From positions 1 through 52,814 of the forward strand of contig DATLUM010000111.1 in the NCBI GenBank assembly GCA_035533095.1: 52,814 nt of DNA, given 5' to 3'. Below, piece by piece: positions 34,427 to 44,521 of this stretch. Position numbers and translations under genes: made by a program. Position 1 is the first letter of the stretch, and each line of letters begins with the position of its first letter. The DNA is from Acidimicrobiales bacterium. GTDB lineage: Bacteria; Actinomycetota; Acidimicrobiia; Acidimicrobiales; Palsa-688. Below the pieces are notes generated by a model. The model searched no databases, was not told where the DNA came from, and worked only from the letters and a program-made list of their open reading frames with translations.

Positions 34427-35369
34427 GGTGTTCGACGTCCCCGCGGCGCTCGAGGGGGAGCGACTCGACAGGGCGCTCGCCCTCCTGACGGGCCTCACCC
34501 GCAAGGAAGTCGACGACATCGTCGCCGCCGGCCGGGTTCAACTCGGCTCCGCTCCGGCCTCGTCGCGCAGCCGCCGGATTCACGCCGGCGAACACATTCG
34601 CGTCACCGGAGGGACCGAGCGGCAGACGCCCGCGGCGCCGGGCGGTGAGGAGGGGGTGCCGTTCGAGGTGGTGTGGAGCGATTCGGAGCTTGTGGTTGTC
34701 GACAAGCCGGCGGGTGTCGTGGTGCACCCGGGATCCGGAAACCGCAGCGCGACCCTGGTGAACGGCCTCCTCGACCGCTTCCCGGACATGGCAGGCGCGT
34801 TCTCCGAACCGGAGGCAGCGCAGCGACCTGGAGTCGTGCACCGTCTCGACAAGGGGACATCGGGGCTTCTCGTGTTCGCCCGCACCCCTGCCGCGCTCGA
34901 ATCGCTGCAGCACCAGATGGCCTCCCGGTCCGCCCGCCGCGAATACCTGGCTCTCGTGGCGGGGGACCTCGAGTCCGATCGTGGTTTGATCGATGCGCCG
35001 ATCGGCCGGTCGGCCCGCGACCCTGTCCGCATGCAGGTGCAGGCCGGCGGCAGGCGGGCGCGCACGAGCTACGAGGTCGTGGAGCGCTTCGGAAACCCCG
35101 CGTCGTGCTGCCTGGTTCGGTGCCGGCTGGAGACGGGCAGGACCCACCAGATCCGCGTCCATTTCGCTTCCATCGGGCATCCGGTGGTAGGCGACGACCG
35201 TTACGGCACCCGCCGGCTCGGGAGCAGGGAACCGCTGAAGCTTGGAAGGCAGTTCCTGCATGCGACGATGCTGTCGTTTGACCATCCGTCGACCGGTGAG
35301 CGCTTGAGCTTCGAGTCGCCGCTCCCCGCGGATCTCGCCGCGGTGCTGGACGAGTTGCGGGGTTGCTGA
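34419..35369 (+). CDS. rluD: RluD-like ribosomal large subunit pseudouridine synthase
   Basis: This 316-residue enzyme is a RluA/RluD-family pseudouridine synthase that modifies 23S rRNA. An N-terminal S4 domain (GERLDRALALLTGLTRKEVDD, in which RLDRALA and SRKxV-like elements are visible) is followed by the catalytic domain. The catalytic aspartate is in HRLDKGTSGLLV (D144). LVVVDKPAGVVVHPG and TGRTHQIRVHF are also conserved. It is coupled to lspA (8-bp overlap), the same order as in many bacteria. Exact target positions (1911/1915/1917 in E. coli) cannot be proved from sequence. Confidence 0.92.
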   Translation: MDEVFDVPAALEGERLDRALALLTGLTRKEVDDIVAAGRVQLGSAPASSRSRRIHAGEHIRVTGGTERQTPAAPGGEEGVPFEVVWSDSELVVVDKPAGVVVHPGSGNRSATLVNGLLDRFPDMAGAFSEPEAAQRPGVVHRLDKGTSGLLVFARTPAALESLQHQMASRSARREYLALVAGDLESDRGLIDAPIGRSARDPVRMQVQAGGRRARTSYEVVERFGNPASCCLVRCRLETGRTHQIRVHFASIGHPVVGDDRYGTRRLGSREPLKLGRQFLHATMLSFDHPSTGERLSFESPLPADLAAVLDELRGC

Positions 35370-35375
35370 GTCGGC

Positions 35376-36554
35376 GTGCGCAGATCAACCCCGCTTCGGG
35401 CCGCGGTGCCGGCGTTGCTGATCGCTTGCGTCTTTCTCGTCTCGGCATGCGGCTCCGGCACAGGTTCATCAGGGGCGGCCGGTACGACGACGACCACCAC
35501 CCTCGCTGCGCCTACAGCGACCGTGCGATTCGGGTACATAGGAACCTTGAGCGGCCCCACCGGTTACCTGGGCACCGCTATTCAAGATGGCGAGAAGTTG
35601 GCCATCAGCCAGTTCGACGCGGTCAACCCGCCCGTGGGAGTCGCACTGGACAGCGTCGACACGGCCGGCGGTGCGAACCGGGCGCGCAGCGGTGCGCTGC
35701 GGTTGGTCTCCGACAGGGTCGTCGCTGTGATCGGCCCGACATCCGGCGCAGCGGCCAGTGCAGCGGACCCGGTCTTCGAGCTGGCGGGAATTCCGAGCAT
35801 CACGGTTTCGGCGGCCGAGGTGTCGTTGGCTCAGCACCGGTGGAGGTTCTTCCACCGGCTGGTCCCCGACGATTCCGCCCAGGGCCGGGCGGACGGCGGC
35901 TACCTCGTGAATTCCCTCCACGCCGCAACCGTGGCCGTGATCGACGATTCGACGGGCCCGTCGCGTGAACTGTCGGTATCGACCGCGCAGGCCGTCACCT
36001 CCGCGGGGGCGAGGGTGGTCTACACCGGTCACCTCGACGGGCGGAGCACCGACCTGGTGTCTCTCGCGAACGGCGTTCTGGCAGTGTCACCCAACGCTGT
36101 CTTCTTCGCCGGCTCGCCGTCCGATGCAGCGCGGGTGATCAGCCGTCTCCGCGCCGGTGGCTACACCGGTAAGTTCATGCTCGGTGGGTCCGACGGCACC
36201 AGGCTGGTCGCAGACGCCGGCGTATCCGCTGAAGGGTCTTACGTGGCGTGCGCCTGCGCGAGCACAGCCGAGAACGGCGGCGCGCAGGCCTTCAACGCCG
36301 CTTTTCTCGCCCAGTTCGGGACCAGCCCGGGCCCCTACGCCGCCGAGGCCTACGACGCGACCAATGCGATCCTGCAAGCGATCCAATCGGGACGGTTGTC
36401 CCCGGCGGCGATCAACCACTTCCTCGCCTCGATCGACTACGCCGGCATAACCCGCACCGTGAAGTTCCAGCCGGACGGCAACTGGGCCGGTGACAACGTG
36501 TACGTGTACAGGGTCCAATCAGGCCAACTGGCCGAGGTGAGCCCTGCGGGATGA
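35376..36554 (+). CDS. Branched-chain-amino-acid-type ABC solute-binding lipoprotein
   Basis: This 392-residue protein is a type I periplasmic-binding protein of the LivJ/LivK (Leu/Ile/Val) kind. The signal sequence ends in the lipobox VSAC (cysteine about residue 25), followed by a Gly/Ser/Thr-rich linker, so it is a membrane-anchored lipoprotein. Domain 1 begins RFGYIGTLSGPTG, and AVIGPTSGAAA, EAYDATNAIL and FQPDGNW are typical. The ligand is unknown. It stands alone: no permease or ATPase genes lie next to it, which suggests an orphan or a sensor partner. Start GTG 35376 is 6 bp after the rluD stop. It converges with cbiC after 3 bp. Confidence 0.88.
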   Translation: MRRSTPLRAAVPALLIACVFLVSACGSGTGSSGAAGTTTTTTLAAPTATVRFGYIGTLSGPTGYLGTAIQDGEKLAISQFDAVNPPVGVALDSVDTAGGANRARSGALRLVSDRVVAVIGPTSGAAASAADPVFELAGIPSITVSAAEVSLAQHRWRFFHRLVPDDSAQGRADGGYLVNSLHAATVAVIDDSTGPSRELSVSTAQAVTSAGARVVYTGHLDGRSTDLVSLANGVLAVSPNAVFFAGSPSDAARVISRLRAGGYTGKFMLGGSDGTRLVADAGVSAEGSYVACACASTAENGGAQAFNAAFLAQFGTSPGPYAAEAYDATNAILQAIQSGRLSPAAINHFLASIDYAGITRTVKFQPDGNWAGDNVYVYRVQSGQLAEVSPAG

Positions 36555-36557
36555 GGA

Positions 36558-37166
36558 CTATCGCTGAGCCAGCCGCCAGGCCGCGTTCAGCACGGCGGCG
36601 GCCGCAGCGCTCCCGCCGCGCCGGCCCGTGTTGGTGACCGACACCGGCCGCAGGGGCGACGCCCAAAGGGCCTGCTTGGCCTCCGCCGCTCCCACGTATC
36701 CCACAGGGAGTCCGATCACCGCCGCGGGGTCGACGGTGCCGGATTCGTGCAGCTCGAGCATCCTGGCGAGCGCGGTGGGGGCGTTCCCGAACACCCAGAT
36801 CGCACCGTGCAGGTTCTCCCGAGCGCCGGCATCCACGGCGGCCGCCGAACGGGTCAGCCCGCCGACGGCCACAGCTGCGTCGAGGTAGCACCGCACGCAG
36901 CGGGAGGCAGCGACCGACGGTACGCCAGCGGCGACCATGTTGGCGTCGCACACGACGTTCGCCCCCGAACGCAGCGCTTCCACGAGCGCGTCGACGGCAG
37001 AGTCACCGACCAGCGCGGTGGCCGCAAACGACTCGTCGGCGGTCGCGTGGACCATCCGCTTCACCAGATCGCGCGCGCCCGCAGGCCAACGCGAGAAGTC
37101 GATCTCCGACTCCATGATCTGGTACGAGCGCGCCTCGATCGGGTGCACGCGCTGCTGGGCGTTCAA
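36558..37166 (-). CDS. cbiC: Cobalt-precorrin-8 (precorrin-8X) methylmutase
   Basis: CbiC/CobH moves the C11 methyl group to C12 to give hydrogenobyrinic or cobyrinic acid. The 202-residue protein has the family motif RMVHATADES, where the histidine is the active-site residue, plus DANMVAAGVP, FGNAPTAL and IGLPVGYVGAAEAK. TTG 37166 overlaps the ferredoxin stop as TTGA; a GTG at 37148 is an alternative. The longer upstream reading in this frame runs through the ferredoxin and cbiGH genes. It is the last gene of the leftward cobalamin operon and converges with the solute-binding protein gene. Confidence 0.93.
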   Translation of the reverse strand: MNAQQRVHPIEARSYQIMESEIDFSRWPAGARDLVKRMVHATADESFAATALVGDSAVDALVEALRSGANVVCDANMVAAGVPSVAASRCVRCYLDAAVAVGGLTRSAAAVDAGARENLHGAIWVFGNAPTALARMLELHESGTVDPAAVIGLPVGYVGAAEAKQALWASPLRPVSVTNTGRRGGSAAAAAVLNAAWRLAQR

Positions 37167-37362
37167 GCGGCTGCCCCGCCGGCGCGGACAACCATCTCGA
37201 CCGGGTGGATCGCAGCGGCGGGGCACACTTCTACGCACTCGAGGCAGTCGATGCACGCGGAAGGGTCGACACGCGGCCGGAGGGGCGACCTCGCCAGAGC
37301 GTTCGTGGGGCACGTCACCACGCACGCGCCGCAAGCGGTGCAGTTCGGGGATACGGCCACGG

Positions 37363-37366
<4 letters not shown>
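37163..37366 (-). CDS. 2[4Fe-4S] ferredoxin in the cobalamin operon
   Basis: This 67-residue protein carries two 4Fe-4S motifs: CTACGACVVTCP and CIDCLECVEVCP, both complete. It starts ATG 37366 in an ATGA overlap with cbiGH and ends in a TTGA overlap with cbiC, so it is firmly built into the corrin operon. Ferredoxins in such a place might supply electrons for corrin reductions; the partner is not known, and the operon lacks a precorrin-6A reductase gene. The short size and central position argue against a stray open frame. Confidence 0.9.
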
Positions 37367-39092
<1,726 letters not shown>

Positions 39093-39096
<4 letters not shown>

Positions 39097-40304
39097 GGGT
39101 TCCCCCAGCAGACGAACACCGGGTTCTCCGCTTGAAGGCGGAGAGGGCCGCCGTCACCGGCGCGGACACCGCGCCCCACCGACACCTGGACGAGGTTGCC
39201 GAGCCTGTCGCCTGCATACGCCGCTCGCTCGAGGGTCGCGTAGCTCGCGACGACCGTGCCGCCGGGCCTCGTACGGCGGAGCACCTCGTCGAGGACAGCG
39301 GTCCCGCCGCCACCCACGAAAGCGCGGTCGGGGTCGGGCAGTCCGCCGAGCGCAGCGGGGGCTGCTCCTTCCACGACGGTGGCCGCCGTCGCTTCGAGGT
39401 TGCGCCTGGCCCGCGCGGCGTCGTCGGGGTTGCGCTCGACCGCGTAGACCCGCAGACCCGGCGCCAGGCTGCAGCACTCCGCCGACACCGAGCCGGAACC
39501 GGCTCCGACGTCCCAAAGCACACCCGCTGCCGGCAGGCACAGCTTGCCGAGCGCCACCGCGCGCACCTCGGACTTGGTGATCATCCCGGCACGGTGGTCG
39601 AACGACGTTTCCGGCAGGCCCCAACCGATACCGGGCCCGCCAGGACCGGACCGTGCCTCAGGGGCGACGCACACCACCACCGACAAGCCGTCGAAGCAAC
39701 CGTTCGCCAGACCCGCGACGTCGCCCTCCCAAACCTTCTCTTCGTGCTGGCCGAGATGGCTCGTCACGAGAACGGTCCGTGGGCCGCAGCCGGACTCGAG
39801 CAGCGCGCGCCCGAGTTGTTGAGGAGGATCGGCGGGGGAGGTCATGACCGCAACCTTCGCGTTCCGCAACACCGCCTCGGCCGCCCTGGAAATGCCGGCG
39901 TCGCGGCCGTGCGCTGACACGACGACGGCGTCGTCCCAGTTGGTCCCTGCCCGCGCGAACGCCAACGACACCGACGACGGTGCCGGATAGACCCTCAACC
40001 GGTCACCGAACCGCGCCGCGGCGAGCCGCGCGAGACCGAAGAACCCGGGGTCGCCCGATACAACGATGCACACCTGCTGGCCCGCATCCAGGAAGGCACC
40101 GGCGCGATCAAGCGCCTCACCCGGCGAAGTGGGCATCACCTCAGGGCGCCCCCCAACGACGTCCGGTAGCTGCTCGAGGTGCCGAGCATCACCGAGCACC
40201 ACGGTTGCGTGCCTTATCGCTTCCCCCGCCGCGCGACCGAACCATTCGCCGCCGTGCAGGCCGACCATGCACACGGATCCGCCCAACCCGCGCGAGTCAG
40301 GCAC
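39093..40304 (-). CDS. Precorrin-6Y C5,15-methyltransferase (CbiE-CbiT fusion, CobL)
   Basis: This 403-residue fusion adds methyl groups at C5 and C15 and decarboxylates the C12 acetate side chain. The N-terminal half is a tetrapyrrole methylase (VSGDPGFFGLA, VYPAPSSVSLAFAR). The C-terminal half is CbiT, a Rossmann methyltransferase with WDVGAGSGSVSAEC and PDPDRAFVGGGG, the expected motifs. Both parts look intact. GTG 40304 overlaps the cbiD stop by 8 bp. Fused CbiET is usual in actinobacteria. Confidence 0.94.
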
Positions 40305-41406
40305 GAGCCAGGACCTCTTCGCCCTCGAAATCGACCATGATCACGTCCATCTTCAACGCGCCGTTGGCGTAAGTCGCGCACGCGTTCGCGGCCCGCTCGC
40401 AGAGCAGTCGCAACGGTTCCAGGAACCCGGCTGCCATGCACGCCTCCGCGAAATGCCTCGCCGTGGCCGTCTCCGTTGCAGCGCGGACCACCGCGGCCGG
40501 AGCGCCCGCCTCGCGTGCGACCTCAGCGAGAAGCTCACCGTCGACCTTCGACCTCCGGTAGTGGGTCATGAGAACACCGCTCGCGAGCTTTGCGATCTTG
40601 CCGGCCATGCCCACGAACACCACGTTCGACATTCCTGCGCCGGCCGCGCGCCGGAGCGCGATCCCGGTGAAGTCACCCACCTCCACGAAGCACACCACGG
40701 GCAGTTCGGGCATCATCCGCTGCGCCGCCGTGTCCGTGCGCCCGCCGGTGGACAAAACGATCGTGTCTCTGCCCTGCGCGGCTGCCACGTCCACCTGCTG
40801 GACCACGCTCGCGCGCCACGCAGCCGTCGAAAACGGCCGCACTATCCCGGTAGTACCCAGTATCGAGATACCGCCGGCGATGCCGAGCCTGGCATTGGAG
40901 GTCTTCGCTGCCATCGCTTCGCCGCCCGGTACCGACACGGTCAGATGGACCGGTCTGGAGGTGACCTCCGCGACCGCCGAGCGGATCACCCGTTGCGGCA
41001 CCGCGTTGATCGCCGGTGCGCCCACTGGAAGCCCGAGCCCCGGCAAGGTGATGGTTCCGACACCGGAACCGGCGGCCAGCTCGACCGTGCCTTCGGGTTC
41101 ATCGCCCTCCAACCAGCGTGCCTCGACCGTGACGTGCGCCCCGTTTGTCACGTCGGGATCGTCGCCGGCGTCCTTCACGACCGCGGCGCGCGACGGGCGG
41201 GACTCGTCGACGTCGGCGACGTCGAACGCGACGCGCGCGCCGCCGGGGAGGGCGACCTCGACGCGCGCCGGTGTTGCACCCTCCAGCAGTCCTGTGACCG
41301 CTGCCTTCGCCGCCGCCGATGCGCACGTCCCGGTAGTCCATCCGGTCCGCAAGCCCTTGGCCTTTGCAACCTCGGGGGCGAGAGGCGGTTCGTGGGGGAC
41401 CGTCAC
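40297..41406 (-). CDS. cbiD: Cobalt-precorrin-5B C1-methyltransferase
   Basis: CbiD methylates C1 of the corrin ring and is a marker of the anaerobic, cobalt-early route. The 369-residue protein starts with the classic GLRTGWTTGTCASAAAKAA motif and shows GIGTITLPGLGLPVG-like and NAVPQRVI elements, then GISILGTTGIVRPFS. GTG 41406 overlaps the cbiF stop as GTGA, and further in-frame residues upstream come from shadow translation of cbiF. No counterpart exists in the aerobic pathway, so with CbiX and CbiG it fixes the pathway type. Confidence 0.95.
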   Translation of the reverse strand: MTVPHEPPLAPEVAKAKGLRTGWTTGTCASAAAKAAVTGLLEGATPARVEVALPGGARVAFDVADVDESRPSRAAVVKDAGDDPDVTNGAHVTVEARWLEGDEPEGTVELAAGSGVGTITLPGLGLPVGAPAINAVPQRVIRSAVAEVTSRPVHLTVSVPGGEAMAAKTSNARLGIAGGISILGTTGIVRPFSTAAWRASVVQQVDVAAAQGRDTIVLSTGGRTDTAAQRMMPELPVVCFVEVGDFTGIALRRAAGAGMSNVVFVGMAGKIAKLASGVLMTHYRRSKVDGELLAEVAREAGAPAAVVRAATETATARHFAEACMAAGFLEPLRLLCERAANACATYANGALKMDVIMVDFEGEEVLARA

Positions 41407-42212
41407 CGTCTTCTCGCGGATGGGCGTCCCGTGGTCGAGCCGGCGCCCGAGCGAAGCCGGTATGCGGTGGTGTGGGAAGGCGCGTACAGATGCGAGCGGC
41501 GGGCCACTGGCATGTCGGCCAGCGCCTCGCCGACCAGGACGAGCACCGTCATGGTCTCGCCGGACGCGCGCAGCTCGTCGCTCAAACGACCGACTGTCGT
41601 GCGGATCACCCGTTCGTCCGGCCAGGTCGCCCGGATGACGATCGCCGCCGGCGTGTCCGGCGAGTAGCCGCTTCCCTGTGACAGCAGCTCGCTTTGCAGC
41701 TCCTCGGGTCGCGCCGCCGAGAGGAACACCGCCATGGTCGCCCCGTGCGCGGCGAACTGCGCGACGCCCTCGCCGGCGGGCATCGACGACTTCGTCTTGC
41801 CGGCCAGCCGCGTCAACACCACGCTCTGCGAGACACCCGGCTGCGTGAGCTCGCGCCCGAGCACCGCTGACGCGGCGGCCACGGAGGTCACGCCGGGAAC
41901 GATCTCCCACGACCGCGAACTCGCGAGGCACCAGTCGATCTGCTCTCCGATCGCCCCGTAGATGCTGGGGTCGCCGGAGTGGAGCCGGACGATCGGCGTC
42001 TCCTCGGCATGGTTCTCGTACACGGCGATGACGTCCTCGAGGGTCATCGTCGCCGAGTCGTGGATCTCGATACCGGACGGGCAGTGCTCGAGCAACGCTT
42101 CGGGCACCAGCGACGACGCCCACACGACCACCTCCGCGCCGGCCAATCGTCTCGCCCCGCGGACCGTGATGAGATCCACAGCCCCGGGGCCCGCGCCGAC
42201 GAAGGAGATCAT
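41403..42212 (-). CDS. cbiF: Cobalt-precorrin-4 C11-methyltransferase
   Basis: CbiF/CobM uses SAM to methylate C11. The 269-residue protein has the family motifs FVGAGPGAVDLITVRG, VVWASSLVPE, RLHSGDPSIYGAIGEQ and EIVPGVTSVAAASA, and TRLAGKTKSSMP, which is specific for this enzyme. The ATG at 42212 overlaps the cbiL stop as ATGA, and the stop overlaps the cbiD start as GTGA. A short Ser/Arg-rich C-terminal extension is present. All motifs are intact. Confidence 0.95.
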   Translation of the reverse strand: MISFVGAGPGAVDLITVRGARRLAGAEVVVWASSLVPEALLEHCPSGIEIHDSATMTLEDVIAVYENHAEETPIVRLHSGDPSIYGAIGEQIDWCLASSRSWEIVPGVTSVAAASAVLGRELTQPGVSQSVVLTRLAGKTKSSMPAGEGVAQFAAHGATMAVFLSAARPEELQSELLSQGSGYSPDTPAAIVIRATWPDERVIRTTVGRLSDELRASGETMTVLVLVGEALADMPVARRSHLYAPSHTTAYRLRSGAGSTTGRPSARRR

Positions 42213-43081
42213 TCTCCGTCCTCGATTCGCGCAGGCACGATCACTGTTGCAAGGTACGAGGCGGGCCCGCCGGCCAGCGCCGCGAGCGATCCGACCCGTT
42301 CGCCGGGCATCCCCAGGAGTTCCCCGGCGACGGCTCGATCGGCGCGACCGTGGCCGTCGGCCTCCGCCGCCAGGTCCGGCAAGCGCCTCCCGCCCTTGTA
42401 GACCACCAGCGTCGACGTCGTGTCCGCGAGATCCCCGGAGATGTCGTCACCATCGAGAGCTGTGCGGATCGACACCCGTGTCCGCTCGTCGGCGATCACC
42501 GTCCCGGTGCGCGCGGCGAGCGCCTGGAACGCCATGATTCCCGGAACCTGGGTCACGACGGTCGAAGGTCGCCGGCGTTTGACGCGCGCTGCGACCGACG
42601 AGAAGGTCGAATAGGTGAGCGGATCGCCGAGCGTGATCCACGCGACCTCCTCGCCGCGTTCGAGGTGCGCGACGACTGCGCGGGCCGCGGAATCGAGCGA
42701 CCGGTTCCTCGCGGTTCTGCTCGGCGCCATGGCGAACACGACCCGTTCGACCGGGACCTCCGGCGCAGCCTGGCGCACGACGGCCTCGGCACGCCCGACC
42801 GCGTCGACTGCGGCGGTCGGTGCGAGCACGCGATCGGCGCGGCGCAGCGCGGCCAGCGCCCTCACGGTCAGCAGATCGGGTTCGCCGGGCCCCACTCCGA
42901 CGCCGACCAGCCGTCCGGGAACAGGTCGCTCGGGCGCGACGGCTTCGCCGCCGGCGGGGTGGGCGAGGGACGCCTCGATCGCCTCGCGCACGATTTCCGC
43001 CTCCGATCTTCCCGTCGTCGCCGCCCGCGACGACAGGGCTGCCTTCAGCCGGTCGGGGAGGTAGAGGCTGCTCTTGCGCAC
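42209..43081 (-). CDS. cbiL: RHH domain fused to precorrin-2 C20-methyltransferase (CbiL/CobI)
   Basis: The 290-residue protein has two parts. Residues 1-43 (MRKSSLYLPDRLKAALSSRA and then TGRSEAEIVREAIEASLA) match a ribbon-helix-helix DNA-binding domain of the CopG/Arc/MetJ fold. From about residue 57 (RLVGVGVGPGEPDLLTVRAL) it is a SAM methyltransferase of the CbiL/CobI type, with GDPLTYSTFSSVA and QVPGIMAFQALAARTG, which methylates C20. GTG 43081 lies 9 bases after the cbiA stop; the ribosome binding site is poor, and an inverted repeat lies directly upstream. The enzyme part looks complete. I infer that the protein may sense the pathway and regulate its own operon, but this is unproved. Confidence 0.9.
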   Translation of the reverse strand: MRKSSLYLPDRLKAALSSRAATTGRSEAEIVREAIEASLAHPAGGEAVAPERPVPGRLVGVGVGPGEPDLLTVRALAALRRADRVLAPTAAVDAVGRAEAVVRQAAPEVPVERVVFAMAPSRTARNRSLDSAARAVVAHLERGEEVAWITLGDPLTYSTFSSVAARVKRRRPSTVVTQVPGIMAFQALAARTGTVIADERTRVSIRTALDGDDISGDLADTTSTLVVYKGGRRLPDLAAEADGHGRADRAVAGELLGMPGERVGSLAALAGGPASYLATVIVPARIEDGE

Positions 43082-43085
43082 GCCC

Positions 43086-43122
43086 GTACCCTATGCCAAA
43101 CGTAGGGTACGACGTAGGGCAC
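43086..43122 (-). promoter_or_regulatory. Inverted and direct repeat cluster upstream of the RHH-CbiL start
   Basis: GTACCCTA (43086-43093) and TAGGGTAC (43103-43110) form a perfect 8-bp inverted repeat with a 9-bp spacer. The second half-site is repeated as TAGGGCAC (43115-43122), giving a direct repeat with a 12-bp period (ACGTAGGGTACG then ACGTAGGGCACA). The cluster begins 4 bp from the cbiL GTG and overlaps the last codons and the stop of cbiA. It could be the operator of the RHH domain, or an RNA hairpin that controls cbiL translation. Confidence 0.55.
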
Positions 43123-44449
43123 ATCTTCGGGAGAAAGACTCGACGGCGCGCGGGTCGCCCCCGGGGTGATGGTGCACGTAGGTCGCGAGGAGCGACGGGG
43201 TGGCCCAACCTTCGAGTCGGGTTCCCCACCGGCTCGAAAGCTCGAGCGCGTCACCGGGTGGGTCGACGGTCGAGTAGTGGAACTCGTGCCCCCGGAAGCG
43301 GGTCCGCGGCGGGCCGATCGGGGACTCGGCTCGGGTGACGGCTTCGCGGTATCCGAGCGTCAGCCTCGACGTCAACGACGCCGCCCCCGCCACCACCCCC
43401 GCCATCCGATGACCGTTCAACTCCTCAGCCAGAAGCAGGAGCCCGCCGCACTCGGCCCACAGCGGCAGGCCCGAGTCGACGCGGCGGCGGAGGTCGGCGA
43501 GGAGGCGGTGGTTGGCCGACAGCTCGCCGGCGTGCACCTCGGGAAACCCACCGCCGATCAACGCGCCGTCGACACCCTCCGGCAACGTCTCGTCCTGGAG
43601 CGGGTCGAAGGGCACGACCTCCGCGCCGGCCGCTTCCAGCGCGTCGAGAGTGTCGGTGTAGGTGAAGCTGAACGCCCTGCCGCCGGCGACTGCCACCCGG
43701 AAGCGCGGTCCGCCGGCCGGCAGCGCGACAGGAGCGGTGTTCACGGTTGCCGCTCCCTGCGCCATCCGTACGATGGCGGCGAGATCGACGTGTTCGCTCA
43801 CGATGGCGGCAAGCGCGCGGATCGACTCATCGACTTCTGCGCGGTGCTCGACCACCGGTACCAGACCCAGGTGGCGGTCACGCCAGGTGAGGCGGTCGTC
43901 GCGCGGCAGCGCGCCGAGGACCGGTATGCCCAGAGGCTCGAGCGCCTCGCGCAGCAGCGTCGCATGCCCCTCCGAACCGACCTGGTTGAGGATCACGCCG
44001 CCCACGGTCACCGTCGGATCGAAGCTCGCGTACCCGTGCACCATGGCCGCTATTGAGCCGGACATGGCCGATGCGTCCACGACCAGAACGATGGGCGCTC
44101 CCAGCAGTCGCGCCACGTCCGCGGTCGACGACGGGGTGCCGTCGCTCGAACCGTCGAACATCCCCATGACGCCCTCCACGACCAGAACACCGGCGCCGTC
44201 GCCGGCGCGCGCCGCGAGCGGCAAGATGCTCTCCTCGCCGCACAGCCACGGATCGAGGTTGCGCGGCGGCCTGCCGCAGGCGACGGCGTGGTAGCCGGGG
44301 TCGATGAAATCCGGTCCGACCTTCGCGCCGGCGGGTCGCTCGCCGGCGGCGCGCAGTGCTGCCAGCAGGCCGGTCGCGACTGTCGTCTTGCCGGCGCCCG
44401 AATGCGTCCCGGCGATCACGAGTCGGGGACCGAGCGACGGGCTGGGCAT
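43091..44449 (-). CDS. cbiA: Cobyrinic acid a,c-diamide synthase
   Basis: CbiA/CobB amidates the a and c side chains of cobyrinic acid with glutamine and ATP. The 452-residue protein has an N-terminal P-loop GTHSGAGKTTVATGLL, KVGPDFIDPGYH, EGVMGMFDG, and a C-terminal class I glutamine amidotransferase domain with the nucleophile in WAECGGLLLLAEE (Cys), followed by the C-terminal histidine region FRGHEFHYST. ATG 44449 is selected because residues upstream in the same frame are unlike the family. It is the first gene of the leftward operon and is divergent from cbiX across 72 bp; no cobalamin riboswitch fits there. Confidence 0.94.
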   Translation of the reverse strand: MPSPSLGPRLVIAGTHSGAGKTTVATGLLAALRAAGERPAGAKVGPDFIDPGYHAVACGRPPRNLDPWLCGEESILPLAARAGDGAGVLVVEGVMGMFDGSSDGTPSSTADVARLLGAPIVLVVDASAMSGSIAAMVHGYASFDPTVTVGGVILNQVGSEGHATLLREALEPLGIPVLGALPRDDRLTWRDRHLGLVPVVEHRAEVDESIRALAAIVSEHVDLAAIVRMAQGAATVNTAPVALPAGGPRFRVAVAGGRAFSFTYTDTLDALEAAGAEVVPFDPLQDETLPEGVDGALIGGGFPEVHAGELSANHRLLADLRRRVDSGLPLWAECGGLLLLAEELNGHRMAGVVAGAASLTSRLTLGYREAVTRAESPIGPPRTRFRGHEFHYSTVDPPGDALELSSRWGTRLEGWATPSLLATYVHHHPGGDPRAVESFSRRCALRRTLRLA

Positions 44450-44521
44450 GGATCCGATGGTGCCAGCCCGCCGGACCGGACGGCGAGCCCGGTGGAAGGG
44501 CGAGCTAGTTTGGGCTGTGAG

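Noticed and set aside
44450-44521. Cobalamin riboswitch before cbiA or cbiX
   Set aside because: The gap is only 72 bp and shows no B12-box-like sequence.
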